A stretch of DNA of 64,000 bases from an uncultured Eubacteriales bacterium (GTDB taxonomy: Bacteria > Bacillota > Clostridia > Christensenellales > CAG-138): the NCBI GenBank assembly GCA_900546845.1, contig UREK01000011.1:8911-72910 (forward strand), in the 5' to 3' direction. Made by a program: the position numbers and the translations under genes. The notes under the pieces were generated by a model. It saw nothing but the letters and a program-made list of their open reading frames with translations, searched no databases and was not told the origin of the DNA. Numbering within the stretch: position 1 is the stretch's first letter; each line of letters starts with the position of its first letter. Below, piece by piece: positions 10,664-19,234 of this stretch.

Positions 10664-11125
10664 ATGTTCAACATCGTGCTCGTGGAGCCGGAGATCCCGG
10701 AAAACACCGGCAACATTTCCCGCACCTGCGCCGTAACGGGCGCGGCGCTGCACCTGGTTCGCCCGCTCGGCTTTTCGACGGACGACAAGCACCTCAAGCG
10801 CGCGGGGCTCGATTATTGGAAATATTTGAACGTAACGTATTACGATTCGTTTGAGGAGGTGGAAGCGGCGCACCCGGGCGCGCGCTTCTTCCTCGCGTCC
10901 ACGCACGCAGCGCGCAGCTACGCGCAGGCAGAGTACCGGGACGGGGATTTCCTCGTGTTCGGCAAGGAGACGGCCGGCCTTGGAGAAGCGCTGCTCACGC
11001 GCCGCGCTGCGGACGCTGTGCGCATCCCGATGTTAAACGACCGGCGCTCGCTGAACCTTTCCAATTCGGTGGCGATTGTGCTCTACGAGGCGCTGCGGCA
11101 GGCCGGTTTCCCGGACATGCGCTAG
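10664..11125 (+). CDS. trmL: tRNA (cytidine(34)-2'-O)-methyltransferase, SPOUT family
   Basis: SPOUT-fold enzyme that 2'-O-methylates the wobble base of certain leucine tRNAs. The frame is open from 10616, but the ATG at 10664 begins the conserved NIVLVEPEIPENTGNISR and has GGGGAGGAG just upstream, giving 153 residues, the family norm. The trefoil-knot SAM motifs FGKETAGL and IPMLNDRRSLNLSNSVAI are intact. It appears to be transcribed alone from the promoter just upstream. Confidence 0.93.
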   Translation: MFNIVLVEPEIPENTGNISRTCAVTGAALHLVRPLGFSTDDKHLKRAGLDYWKYLNVTYYDSFEEVEAAHPGARFFLASTHAARSYAQAEYRDGDFLVFGKETAGLGEALLTRRAADAVRIPMLNDRRSLNLSNSVAIVLYEALRQAGFPDMR

Positions 11126-11183
11126 CGCAGCAGCCATAAACGCAAAAATGATGAAAAAAAGCCCGGAAATGCTGAAATTTCCC

Positions 11184-11212
11184 TTGACATGGCGGGAGGG
11201 CTTGGTTACAAT
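11184..11212 (+). promoter_or_regulatory. Sigma-A promoter of rplM-rpsI
   Basis: TTGACA at 11184-11189, 17-base spacer, TACAAT at 11207-11212. This gives an untranslated leader of about 105 bases before rplM. Confidence 0.75.
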
Positions 11213-11218
11213 AACAAT

Positions 11219-11325
11219 TGTGTGTTTGCTAGGATCGGTGATTTGCGGCCACTAGCCCCGGCAGCAAAGCGTCAACCATGCACAACACGCTCAAATAAAT
11301 ACATTTACCATTAGGAGGACGCGCC
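11219..11325 (+). promoter_or_regulatory. Structured 5' leader of rplM (L13-leader-like)
   Basis: Between the promoter and the rplM ribosome binding site are two nested or alternative pairings: GCTAG (11228-11232) with CTAGC (11252-11256), and TTTGCT (11225-11230) with AGCAAA (11263-11268). These share bases, so they can exclude each other. Bacillota rplM genes are known to carry an autoregulatory L13 leader; whether this is that motif is inference. Confidence 0.5.
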
Positions 11326-11757
11326 ATGAAAACCTATATGGCAAAAGGCGAGACCGTCGAACGTAAGTGGTATGTTGTGGATGCTGACGGAATGGTGCTC
11401 GGCCGTCTCGCTTCCCAAGTAGCCGCTATCCTTCGCGGGAAACATAAGCCGATATATACGCCGCATTGCGACACCGGCGACCATGTGATCATCATCAACG
11501 CCGAAAAGGTCGTGCTGACCGGCCGCAAACTTGACCAGAAGAAATACTACCATCACACCGGTTATCCCGGCGGCCTGAAGGAGACCAGCTACCGCGATCT
11601 TCTCAACAAGAAGCCGGAATTCGCCGTCTACGAAGCGATTCGCCGCATGATGCCCAAGGGTCCGCTCGGCCGCCAGATGCTCAAGAAGGTCCGCATTTAC
11701 GCTGGCCCGGAGCATAAGAACGCTGCCCAGATGCCCGAAACGCTCGTGCTCAAATAA
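11326..11757 (+). CDS. rplM: 50S ribosomal protein L13
   Basis: Early-assembly large-subunit protein, 143 residues. Clear family motifs are KWYVVDADGMVLGRLAS near the start and MLPKGPLGR-like MMPKGPLGRQMLKKVRIY near 109. TTAGGAGG lies 8 bases before the ATG. It is followed after 20 bases by rpsI, the standard bacterial pairing. Confidence 0.98.
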   Translation: MKTYMAKGETVERKWYVVDADGMVLGRLASQVAAILRGKHKPIYTPHCDTGDHVIIINAEKVVLTGRKLDQKKYYHHTGYPGGLKETSYRDLLNKKPEFAVYEAIRRMMPKGPLGRQMLKKVRIYAGPEHKNAAQMPETLVLK

Positions 11758-11777
11758 GCGGGAAGGAGAAACGAAAC

Positions 11778-12173
11778 ATGGCAACAGTTACCCAGTATCT
11801 CGGAACCGGCAGGCGCAAAAAGTCGGTCGCCCGCGTTCGTCTGCTCCCCGGCAGCGGCAAGATCACCGTCAACAAGCGCGACATCGACGATTATTTCGGC
11901 TATGAGACCCTCAAGATGATCGTCCGCGCGCCGATGGTGCTCACCGACACGCTCTCCAAGTTCGACGTGAACGTAAACGTTTACGGCGGCGGTTACACCG
12001 GTCAGGCCGGCGCAATCCGCCATGGCATTGCCCGCGCGCTGATCGTTGCGGATCCCGAGCTGCGCGGCGCCCTCAAGAAAGCCGGATTCCTCACGCGCGA
12101 TCCGAGGATGAAGGAAAGGAAGAAGTACGGCCTCAAGGCAGCCCGCCGCGCGCCGCAGTTCTCCAAGCGTTAA
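11778..12173 (+). CDS. rpsI: 30S ribosomal protein S9
   Basis: 131-residue small-subunit protein whose C-terminal tail reaches the P-site tRNA. The start GTGRRKKSVARVRL and the end RAPQFSKR, with the invariant terminal Lys-Arg, are canonical. It is preceded by GGGAAGGAG and closes a two-gene operon; a terminator follows within 25 bases. Confidence 0.98.
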   Translation: MATVTQYLGTGRRKKSVARVRLLPGSGKITVNKRDIDDYFGYETLKMIVRAPMVLTDTLSKFDVNVNVYGGGYTGQAGAIRHGIARALIVADPELRGALKKAGFLTRDPRMKERKKYGLKAARRAPQFSKR

Positions 12174-12192
12174 CAACCGTTTTCACACAATC

Positions 12193-12228
12193 GCCCCCAT
12201 TGGTTTCCCTTTGGGGGCTTGTTTTATT
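12193..12228 (+). terminator. Intrinsic terminator of rplM-rpsI
   Basis: GCCCCC (12193-12198) pairs with GGGGGC (12213-12218) and is followed by TTGTTTTATTT. Confidence 0.8.
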
Positions 12229-12287
12229 TGGCGGCAGAATCCATGGAAAATATGGATTGAAAGGTGTCCTTGTGTTACAATAAGATC

Positions 12288-13235
12288 ATGGAACAGAACA
12301 CAAACAAAATCTATGATGTTGCGATCATCGGCGGCGGTCCGGCGGGGCTTGCGGCGGGCCTTTATGCCGCGCGCGCGGGCCGCAGCGCCCTTTTGATCGA
12401 AGAAATGACGGCGGGCGGTCAGATCACCAAAACGCATAACGTGGAAAACTATCCCGGCTTTGATGAAGGCATCGACGGGTTTTCCCTTGCCGCCAAGATG
12501 GAGCAGCAGGCAGCGCGTTTTGGGCTTGAGACGAAATACGCTACCGTTCAGGAGCTTTCACTTTCGAGGCCCGTAAAGCGCATCGGCTGTGGTAAAAAGG
12601 AGTTCTTTGCGCGCACGGTGATTCTTGCCATGGGCGCGGAGCCGCGCCTGCTCGGCGTCCCGGGCGAGGTGGAGCAGATGGGGACGGGCGTATCCTATTG
12701 CGCCACATGCGACGGCGCGTTTTTTCGCGGCATGCCGGTGGCGGTCGTGGGCGGCGGGGATACGGCCATTTCCGATGCGCTGTATCTTGCCCACTTTGCG
12801 GAACGGGTCTACGTCGTACACCGGCGGGAGGTGCTGCGTGCGGCACAGGTACTCCAGGATGCGGCCAAGCAGGAGAAACGCATCGAGTTTGTGCTCGATT
12901 CCCTGCCGGAGGAAATCCTTGGCGGGGACGCGGTGGAGGGCCTTCGCGTGAAGAACAAAAAGACCGGGGAGGCGCACACGCTCGCGGTGAAGGGCATATT
13001 TGTGGCCGTGGGAACCACGCCGCGCTCCGCGCTCGTGCGGGAGCAGCTCTCGTGCGACGCGAACGGCTACATCGTGACCGACGCGCACATGCGCACTGCT
13101 ATCCCGGGCGTATACGCTGCGGGCGACGTGCGCGTGACCCCGCTGCGCCAGGTCATAACAGCTGCGGCGGACGGCGCGGTAGCGGCTACGGCGGCGGTTG
13201 AATATCTTATGGAACAGGGCGGGAATTTCGAATAA
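12288..13235 (+). CDS. trxB: Thioredoxin reductase family FAD/NAD(P) oxidoreductase
   Basis: Flavoenzyme passing electrons from NADPH to thioredoxin. FAD motif IIGGGPAGLAAGLYAARAG near the N-terminus, redox-active CATC in SYCATCDGAFF, NADPH motif VVGGGDTAISDA and C-terminal YAAGDVR are intact; about 315 residues. The start is uncertain. ATG at 12288 gives the usual N-terminus but has no Shine-Dalgarno. In-frame TTG at 12270 has GAAAGG about 5 bases upstream, and GTG at 12264 is also in frame. TGTTACAAT at 12273-12281 could be an extended -10 that would make a leaderless message starting near 12288. glmM follows after 17 bases. Confidence 0.93.
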   Translation: MEQNTNKIYDVAIIGGGPAGLAAGLYAARAGRSALLIEEMTAGGQITKTHNVENYPGFDEGIDGFSLAAKMEQQAARFGLETKYATVQELSLSRPVKRIGCGKKEFFARTVILAMGAEPRLLGVPGEVEQMGTGVSYCATCDGAFFRGMPVAVVGGGDTAISDALYLAHFAERVYVVHRREVLRAAQVLQDAAKQEKRIEFVLDSLPEEILGGDAVEGLRVKNKKTGEAHTLAVKGIFVAVGTTPRSALVREQLSCDANGYIVTDAHMRTAIPGVYAAGDVRVTPLRQVITAAADGAVAATAAVEYLMEQGGNFE

Positions 13236-13252
13236 CAACCTTCGGAGGGCAT

Positions 13253-14611
13253 ATGGCGAGACTTTTTGGAACCGACGGCGTGCGCGGGATTGCGAACGCC
13301 GATCTTTCCTGTGAACTGGCGATGCAGATCGGCGCGGCGGGCGCATACGTGCTCACGAGCGAGGTGCACAACCCGCGCATCCTCGTCGGCATGGACACGC
13401 GCAGGAGCGGGGATATGCTCGCTTGCGCACTTTCTGCGGGCATCTGCTCCGTCGGCGGAGACGTGCTCAACGTCGGCGTGATCCCAACGCCTGCGATGGC
13501 ATACCTCGTGCGCCAGTACGAGGCGGACGCCGCCGTGATGATCAGCGCTTCGCACAACACCATGGAGTACAACGGCATCAAATGGTTCGATGGCGATGGC
13601 TTTAAGCTTTCGGACGCGCTGGAGGATGAGATCGAACGGCTGATCCGCGAACGGGCGGAGCTGCCGCACCCCACGGGTGTAGGTGTGGGCCACGTGATCG
13701 AGGCGCGCCGCGCGGCGGATGAATACAAGGCATTCCTTTGCGGCACAGCAAAAACGCGCTTTGACGGCATGCGCGTCGCGCTCGATTGCGCAAACGGCGC
13801 TTCCGCGGGCATTGCGGCGGATGTGTTCCGTGCGCTCGGTGCGGAGGTGATCGCCCGCAGCGACGAACCGGATGGCTACAACATCAACGCACGCTGCGGC
13901 TCCACGCACCCGGAGGCGCTGCAGGAGCTCGTCGTCGAATGTGCGGCGGACGTGGGCTTCGCCTTTGATGGCGACGCAGACCGCGTCATCGCCTGCGACG
14001 AGCTTGGCAACCTCGTGGATGGGGATCGGATCCTCGGCATCTGCGGGCGTGCGATGCGCGATGCGGGCACACTGAAAAACGACGCGATCGTGGTCACCGT
14101 CATGTCCAACCTCGGCCTCAAAAAACGCATGCGCGAGCTCGGCATCCGGGTGGAGGAAACCGCGGTGGGCGATCGTTATGTGATGGAGCGCATGCGCGAG
14201 GGCGGCTTTGTGCTCGGCGGCGAGCAATCCGGCCATGTGATTTTCCTCGACCGCAACACCACGGGCGACGGCATGCTGACCGCCATCCAGGTCCTGAACG
14301 TGCTGCGCGCGAGCGGAAAGCGCATGTCCCGCCTTGCGTCGGATGTGCCGATCTTCCCGCAGGTGCTTGTGAATGTAACTCTGGAAAATGACAAGAAACA
14401 GGATGCGATGCAGGATGAAGAAATGCATGCGCGTATCCGCGCCGTGGAGGCGGAGCTGGGCGAGGCGGGGCGCGTGCTCGTGCGTGCGTCAGGGACGGAG
14501 CCGCTCATCCGCATCATGCTCGAAGGCCAGGATGAGGACGAGATCGGCACGCTTGCTGTTTCCATTGCGAGAATACTCGAAAAGAACCACGGCGGGAGAA
14601 TCCGTCAGTGA
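13253..14611 (+). CDS. glmM: Phosphoglucosamine mutase
   Basis: Interconverts glucosamine-6-P and glucosamine-1-P on the way to UDP-GlcNAc for the cell wall. The 452-residue protein has FGTDGVRG at the start, the phosphoserine loop ISASHN with Ser100, the metal loop FDGDADR near 240 and the phosphate-binding RASGTEP near the C-terminus. The residue after SASHN is Thr rather than the common Pro; the active loop is otherwise intact, in contrast to the degenerate mutase domain at 8.2-10.6 kb. GGAGGG precedes the ATG. Its stop overlaps the next gene's GTG start by 4 bases. Confidence 0.97.
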   Translation: MARLFGTDGVRGIANADLSCELAMQIGAAGAYVLTSEVHNPRILVGMDTRRSGDMLACALSAGICSVGGDVLNVGVIPTPAMAYLVRQYEADAAVMISASHNTMEYNGIKWFDGDGFKLSDALEDEIERLIRERAELPHPTGVGVGHVIEARRAADEYKAFLCGTAKTRFDGMRVALDCANGASAGIAADVFRALGAEVIARSDEPDGYNINARCGSTHPEALQELVVECAADVGFAFDGDADRVIACDELGNLVDGDRILGICGRAMRDAGTLKNDAIVVTVMSNLGLKKRMRELGIRVEETAVGDRYVMERMREGGFVLGGEQSGHVIFLDRNTTGDGMLTAIQVLNVLRASGKRMSRLASDVPIFPQVLVNVTLENDKKQDAMQDEEMHARIRAVEAELGEAGRVLVRASGTEPLIRIMLEGQDEDEIGTLAVSIARILEKNHGGRIRQ

Positions 14612-15135
14612 GCGGGATCCCGGCGGAATACACCCTCTGGCGCAGCAAGCGCAAAACGCTTGCCGTGGAGGTGACGCGCGCGGGCGAGGTGATCGTCCGC
14701 GCGCCGCTGCGTATGCCCGAGCGGGAGATCCTGCGCTTCCTGCGGGAGCAGCAGGAATGGATCGAAACGCATATCGCGCTGCAAGCGCAACGAGCGCTTG
14801 CGCATCCTGCGCCGGATGCGGAGGAAGAAGCATGCCTCAAAGCGCTCGCAAGGGAGGTCATCCCAGTGCGCGTGGCGTACTATGCAGCCGTTATGGGCCT
14901 TGTGCCCGCATCGGTCAAGATTACATCCGCAAAAACGCGTTTTGGAAGCTGCAGCGCGAAGAACGGGCTCTGCTTTTCCTGGCGGCTGATGCAATACCCG
15001 ATGGAGGCGGTGGACTATGTCGTTGTCCACGAGCTTGCGCATATTGCCCATAAGGATCACGGAAAGGCGTTTTACGCGTTGATCGGGAGCATACTGCCGG
15101 ATCATTTGGCGCGGCGGAACCTATTGAAACAGTAA
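14608..15135 (+). CDS. YgjP-like (DUF45) metallopeptidase
   Basis: 175-residue member of the SprT-like/YgjP family, typified by HExxH plus a downstream histidine: VVHELAHIAHKDHG near residues 139-152 here. The N-terminal half has the TLAVEVTRAGEVIVRAP strand region typical of the family. The function is not settled; a role in protein or nucleoprotein processing is inferred from the zincin motif. It starts with GTG overlapping the glmM stop, so it is translationally coupled to glmM. Confidence 0.82.
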   Translation: MSGIPAEYTLWRSKRKTLAVEVTRAGEVIVRAPLRMPEREILRFLREQQEWIETHIALQAQRALAHPAPDAEEEACLKALAREVIPVRVAYYAAVMGLVPASVKITSAKTRFGSCSAKNGLCFSWRLMQYPMEAVDYVVVHELAHIAHKDHGKAFYALIGSILPDHLARRNLLKQ

Positions 15136-15159
15136 CCCATATTAGAAGGAGCGGTCTAT

Positions 15160-15777
15160 ATGTTAGATGCGAAAGGCTTTGACCTCTGGGCGGATGGATA
15201 TGACAAAAGCGTGCAATTGTCCGAGGAATCGGATGAATACCCGTTTGCGGGATATAAGGACGTTTTGAATACCGTATACCGGACGGTGCATGCGCGGGAG
15301 CGTGCGTCGGTGCTTGACCTGGGATTCGGCACAGGCATGCTGACCGCCAAGCTCTATGCGGAGGGATACGCGATAACGGGTGTGGATTTTTCGGAACGGA
15401 TGATCGCGCTTGCGCGGGAAAAAATGCCGGACGCCCGGCTGATTTATGCGGACTTAGCCCAAGGCGTCCCGGCGGAGCTGCGCGCGGAAAAGTTTGATTT
15501 TATCATCAGCACCTATGCGATGCACCACCTTGTGGACGGGCAGAAAGAGGAGCTTTGGCATTCGCTGCTCGCGCGCCTGAATCCGGGCGGCGCGCTTGTT
15601 ATCGGCGACGTTGCGTTTGCGACGGAGACGGAGCAGGAAGCTTGCCGCTTGCGCTGCGGGAACGGCTGGGACTGCGACGAGGCATACATCGTTGCCGAGC
15701 GGTTCCAAACGGCGTTCCCAGGTCTGAGGTTTACGCAGGTTTCCCACTGTGCAGGCGTGCTGGAGCTTCAAGCGTAA
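15160..15777 (+). CDS. Class I SAM-dependent methyltransferase, YrrT-like
   Basis: 205-residue Rossmann methyltransferase. Motif I is VLDLGFGTGMLTAKL near residue 48, the acidic ribose-binding residue lies in ITGVDFSERM, and motif IV is FDFIISTYAMHH. Overall resemblance is to YrrT-type small-molecule methyltransferases, but the substrate cannot be read from sequence. AGAAGGAG lies about 10 bases before the ATG. It is convergent with glyQS. Confidence 0.75.
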   Translation: MLDAKGFDLWADGYDKSVQLSEESDEYPFAGYKDVLNTVYRTVHARERASVLDLGFGTGMLTAKLYAEGYAITGVDFSERMIALAREKMPDARLIYADLAQGVPAELRAEKFDFIISTYAMHHLVDGQKEELWHSLLARLNPGGALVIGDVAFATETEQEACRLRCGNGWDCDEAYIVAERFQTAFPGLRFTQVSHCAGVLELQA

Positions 15778-15844
15778 AGGCAGCGTTGGATCCAGGCAGG
15801 TTGAGGCGTTCGCATGTGCGCGGCGCCGGGCAGCGAATGGAACG

Positions 15845-15879
15845 ACAAAACAAGCCGCGCGAAGGAGCTGCGCGGCTTG
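15845..15879 (-). terminator. Intrinsic terminator of glyQS
   Basis: CAAGCCGCGC (15851-15860) and GCGCGGCTTG (15870-15879) form a perfect 10-bp stem with a 9-base loop. Read on the - strand it is followed by TTTTGTC. A second, weaker hairpin at 15891-15908 with GGGTTTTA after it may end the + strand methyltransferase transcript. Confidence 0.7.
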
Positions 15880-15952
15880 TTCTGCGGATGCGGCGGCAGA
15901 GGCCGCCGTGGGTTTTATGGCGTGTTTCCCGACAAGATATGTGCGGAAAAAC

Positions 15953-17350
15953 TTAAAAGTCGATCGCTTTGTCGATGTATTCGACAAGGCCGCTGATGGG
16001 GATCCGCACCTGCTGCATGGTGTCGCGGTCGCGCACGGTGACAGTATCATCCTCGAGCGTGTCAAAGTCGATGGTGATACACAGCGGGGTGCCGATCTCG
16101 TCCTCGCGGCGATACCGCTTGCCGATGGCGCCAGCTTCGTCATAATCCACCATGAACCGCTTCGCAAGCATCGTGTACACCTCTTTCGCCTTGCCGCCAA
16201 GCTTGTTTTTTTGCAGCGGCAAAACGGCAGCTTTATATGGCGCGAGCGCAGGGTGAAGATGCAGGACATTGCGGACGTCGCCGCCCTCAAGCGTTTCCTC
16301 GTCGTAAGCGTCGCAGAGGAACGCGAGCACCATCCGGCCAACGCCAAGGGAAGGCTCGATGACGTAGGGGATATACCGGGTATTGTCCTCTTGGTCAAAA
16401 TAGGTCTGATCCTTGCCGGAGGTGGTCTGGTGCGCCGTCAGGTCGAAGTCGGTACGGGAGGCTACGCCCCACAGCTCGCCCCATTCGGTGAAGGGGAAGG
16501 CGTACTCAAAGTCAGTGGTAGCGTTGGAATAGTGGCTCAGCTCCTCTTTTTCATGATCCCGCAGCCGCAGGTTTTCCTCGTGGATGCCCAGGTCAAGCAG
16601 CCATTGGTGGCAGAAGTTCTTCCAATAAGCGAACCACTCAAGCTCGGTACCCGGTTTGCAGAAGAACTCGAGCTCCATCTGCTCGAACTCACGCGTGCGG
16701 AAAATGAAGTTGCCAGGCGTGATCTCATTGCGGAAGGATTTGCCGATCTGCGCGATGCCGAACGGCAGCTTTTTGCGTGCAGTACGCTGAATGTTCTGGA
16801 AGTTGACAAAAATGCCCTGCGCCGTCTCGGGACGGAGGTAAACCGTGTTTTTTGCATCCTCCGTCACGCCCTGGAAGGTCTTGAACATCAGGTTGAACTT
16901 GCGGATGTCGGTAAAGTTGTGTTTGCCGCAGGAAGGGCATGGGATGGCGTTCGCGTCGATATAAGCCTTCATTTCTTCCGGGGAAAAAGCATCCACCGGC
17001 TTGGGAAGGGTAATGTGGTGCGCTTCCGCCCAGCCTTCGATGATCTTGTCGGCGCGGAAGCGTTCTTTGCATTCCTTGCAGTCCATGAGCGGGTCGGAAA
17101 ATCCGCCCACGTGGCCGGAAGCGACCCATACTTGCGGGTTCATCAGGATTGCGGAGTCAAGGCCTACGTTATAGGGGCTTTCCTGAACGAACTTTTTCCA
17201 CCAGGCCTTTTTCACGTTGTTCTCCAGCTCCACGCCCAGTGGGCCGTAATCCCAAGTGTTGGCAAGGCCGCCATAGATCTCGGAGCCTGCGAAAATGAAG
17301 CCGCGGTTTTTACACAGCGCGACGATTTTATCCATTCCAAAGCGTGCCAT
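15953..17350 (-). CDS. glyQS: Glycyl-tRNA synthetase, homodimeric class II type
   Basis: Charges tRNA-Gly. The 465-residue protein is the alpha2-type enzyme used by many Gram-positives rather than the alpha2beta2 form. Visible class II motifs are NFQNIQRTARKKLPFGIAQ and FRNEITPGNFIFRTREFEQ (motif 2) and SLGVGRMVLAFL (motif 3). Two Cys pairs (DCKECKERF and PCPSCGKH) are probably part of the inserted catalytic subdomain. AGGAGG lies about 8 bases before the ATG. The leader from the promoter is only about 50 bases, too short for a T-box. Confidence 0.97.
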   Translation of the reverse strand: MARFGMDKIVALCKNRGFIFAGSEIYGGLANTWDYGPLGVELENNVKKAWWKKFVQESPYNVGLDSAILMNPQVWVASGHVGGFSDPLMDCKECKERFRADKIIEGWAEAHHITLPKPVDAFSPEEMKAYIDANAIPCPSCGKHNFTDIRKFNLMFKTFQGVTEDAKNTVYLRPETAQGIFVNFQNIQRTARKKLPFGIAQIGKSFRNEITPGNFIFRTREFEQMELEFFCKPGTELEWFAYWKNFCHQWLLDLGIHEENLRLRDHEKEELSHYSNATTDFEYAFPFTEWGELWGVASRTDFDLTAHQTTSGKDQTYFDQEDNTRYIPYVIEPSLGVGRMVLAFLCDAYDEETLEGGDVRNVLHLHPALAPYKAAVLPLQKNKLGGKAKEVYTMLAKRFMVDYDEAGAIGKRYRREDEIGTPLCITIDFDTLEDDTVTVRDRDTMQQVRIPISGLVEYIDKAIDF

Positions 17351-17403
17351 ATGTGAAATTCCTCCTAAAATTAGTTCGCGTTTTCAAGCAAAACAATACA
17401 ATT

Positions 17404-17431
17404 ATCATAACATAGGAAGCCCTTTTGTCAA
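17404..17431 (-). promoter_or_regulatory. Extended -10 promoter of glyQS
   Basis: On the - strand TTGACA (17426-17431), 16-base spacer, TATGAT (17404-17409) with TG upstream. Confidence 0.65.
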
Positions 17432-17555
17432 GAGAAAACACGCATCCTGCACCGCATAAGCAAGCGGCGGCGCAGGCACACATCTTTGCAGGAATGCGTA
17501 CTATATCGTAGCAGAGGCCGAAAGGCCGGCAACAAAATGAAGGAGGAGACACAAA

Positions 17556-17774
17556 ATGTGTAATTGGGGTACCTTTGGCGGAAATAACTGGTGGTGGATC
17601 ATCATCCTGATCCTGCTCGCCGGTGGATTCAGCGGCTGTGGCTGCGACAACGATTGCGGCTGTGGGAACAACTGGTGCTCTACCCCAGGTTATCACAGCT
17701 TTGGAACGCGCGGAAAAATGTCCAGCACAAAGCTGTCCGGGTCAGTGCCGTTGCCGCCGGAGGTGCGGGAGTAG
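17556..17774 (+). CDS. Trp/Cys-rich small membrane protein, 3' end apparently replaced by an insertion
   Basis: 72-residue protein of unknown function. It has MCNWGTFGG, then NNWWW, a single hydrophobic segment (IIILILLAGGF) and a Cys-rich tail (GCGCDNDCGCG). Upstream is a strong GGAGGAG site. A second copy lies at 33.4 kb, with 35 identical bases (17586-17620 against 33399-33433); that copy continues NNNCGCGC and stops. Here the pattern breaks after NNWC into unrelated STPGYHSFG residues that read antisense into the recombinase gene, which overlaps the last 82 bases. I infer that the native C-terminus was cut off by integration near 17675-17692. It may still be translated as a hybrid. Confidence 0.6.
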   Translation: MCNWGTFGGNNWWWIIILILLAGGFSGCGCDNDCGCGNNWCSTPGYHSFGTRGKMSSTKLSGSVPLPPEVRE

Positions 17775-19234
17775 ACGGCCCGCTTCAGCACTTCTTTAAG
17801 CATTATGTTCTTTTCTTGGGTATCGCGCAGCTCGCAATAGGCGTCGGCAAGGCCCAGGATGCGTGGGGCGATCTCATGTACCATAGCGCATGCGCACGCC
17901 TTTTTGCTGCGCGCCGCTTCAACTTCAAGCCGGTGCGCGGAGAGCCGTGCCTTTGCCGCGTTGATGTGCGCGCGGCGTTCGAGGAATTCCGCATCGGTGT
18001 AAATACCGCGCTCCAACAGCCCATGCACGCTCAGCCGCTGCTTTTCGAGCTCGGCCAGTTCCTTGTCCACCAGCGCGAGCTCCGCGTCCTCAGCGGCCAT
18101 ATTTGGAGCCTCAACGCTGCTTCCGGCATGCGAGACATGGCAATGCCGCGTCCAGCCCTTCAGCGCATCCAGAAGCCGCGCTTCGATCAGGTCGAGCCTT
18201 GCGCCGACGGTGCGGCAGGTGGGATGCTTGCAGGTGAGGTATGCGATCTGTTTGCTGTTGACCTGCCGGAGCATCGCGCGGCCGCAACTCCCGCAAAACA
18301 CGAGCCCGGCAAGCGGGTTCACGATAACCTTTTGCCGGGGGATGGGCGCGTGCAGTGCGTTCGACATGATCGCCTGGGCGGCAGCGAAGGTCGCCTCCGG
18401 GATAATCGCTTCGTGGAGGCCGGGCAGTACGATCTGCTTTTCGGGCGTGCGCGCCATAGCCTTGACGACGCGCCCATCCACGACCTTTTTCGTGAGGCTC
18501 TTGGAATACCACTTTACCTTGCCGGTGTAGACGACGTTGCGCAGGATGGTGCGTACCGTGGAGGGGCACCAGGCACAGCCTGCCTGCGTGTGCAGCCCCA
18601 TGCCGTTCAGGCGGCCGGCGATCGCGTAGGCGCCGGTATGCTGGTTGATGTACCAATCGAAGATCATGCGGATGACGGCGGCCCGCTCTGGCACGATGCG
18701 CAGTGTATAGCCTTTGCCGCATTCTACGGGTACGACTTCGTAGCCGTCCGGGCAGTTGGCGTTGGGCCATTTGCCTTCGCGCACGGCCTGTTCCCGACCG
18801 GCCAGCAGCCGTCGGCGGATGGTCGCATATTCCCGGCGGCTCATGAACAGGTTGAACTCGAAGTATTCCTCGTCCGCCGGGTCGTTCGGGTCAAACGTGC
18901 GCCCGGGTGTGATAACCTTTGTGTCCGTATATTTGAACGCCTGCGCGATGATGCCCTGATCCATCGTGTCGCCGCGGGCGAGACGCTCGATCTCATAGAC
19001 GAGCACGCCGTCGTACAGGCCGGCGGAAACATCCGCGAGCAGCGCCTGCATCTCTGGCCGCGCGGCGATGGATTCGCCGGTCACGATCTCCCGGTATTCC
19101 CGGGCAATGGGGAGGCACAGCCGGCCGGCCAGCGCCAGAAGTTCCCGGCGGTGCCGCCCAAGCGTTTCGCCCTCGCCGCGCTGTTCGGCGTCGAGATCCT
19201 TGCGCGACTTGCGCAGATAGATTGCGTATGCCAT
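17693..19234 (-). CDS. Large serine site-specific recombinase (integrase)
   Basis: 513 residues from the ATG at 19234, chosen over an in-frame ATG at 19258 because GGAGGGG stands just before it. N-terminal resolvase domain with catalytic Ser10 in YLRKSRKD and the arginine motif ERLARGD. A Recombinase domain (about 150-260) follows, then a zinc ribbon (FCGSCGRAML...CKHPTC, near 310-345), a coiled coil rich in Glu, Leu and Arg (about 385-465) and a short tail. Such enzymes integrate and excise phages or mobile elements and usually sit at one end of them. Here the gene ends a few bases from a disrupted host gene. No directionality factor or transfer gene is recognisable nearby. Confidence 0.93.
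   Translation of the reverse strand: MAYAIYLRKSRKDLDAEQRGEGETLGRHRRELLALAGRLCLPIAREYREIVTGESIAARPEMQALLADVSAGLYDGVLVYEIERLARGDTMDQGIIAQAFKYTDTKVITPGRTFDPNDPADEEYFEFNLFMSRREYATIRRRLLAGREQAVREGKWPNANCPDGYEVVPVECGKGYTLRIVPERAAVIRMIFDWYINQHTGAYAIAGRLNGMGLHTQAGCAWCPSTVRTILRNVVYTGKVKWYSKSLTKKVVDGRVVKAMARTPEKQIVLPGLHEAIIPEATFAAAQAIMSNALHAPIPRQKVIVNPLAGLVFCGSCGRAMLRQVNSKQIAYLTCKHPTCRTVGARLDLIEARLLDALKGWTRHCHVSHAGSSVEAPNMAAEDAELALVDKELAELEKQRLSVHGLLERGIYTDAEFLERRAHINAAKARLSAHRLEVEAARSKKACACAMVHEIAPRILGLADAYCELRDTQEKNIMLKEVLKRAVYSRTSGGNGTDPDSFVLDIFPRVPKL

Noticed and set aside
17351..17440. T-box riboswitch for glyQS
   Set aside because: The leader from the identified promoter is only about 50 bases, and no T-box core sequence or antiterminator is visible.
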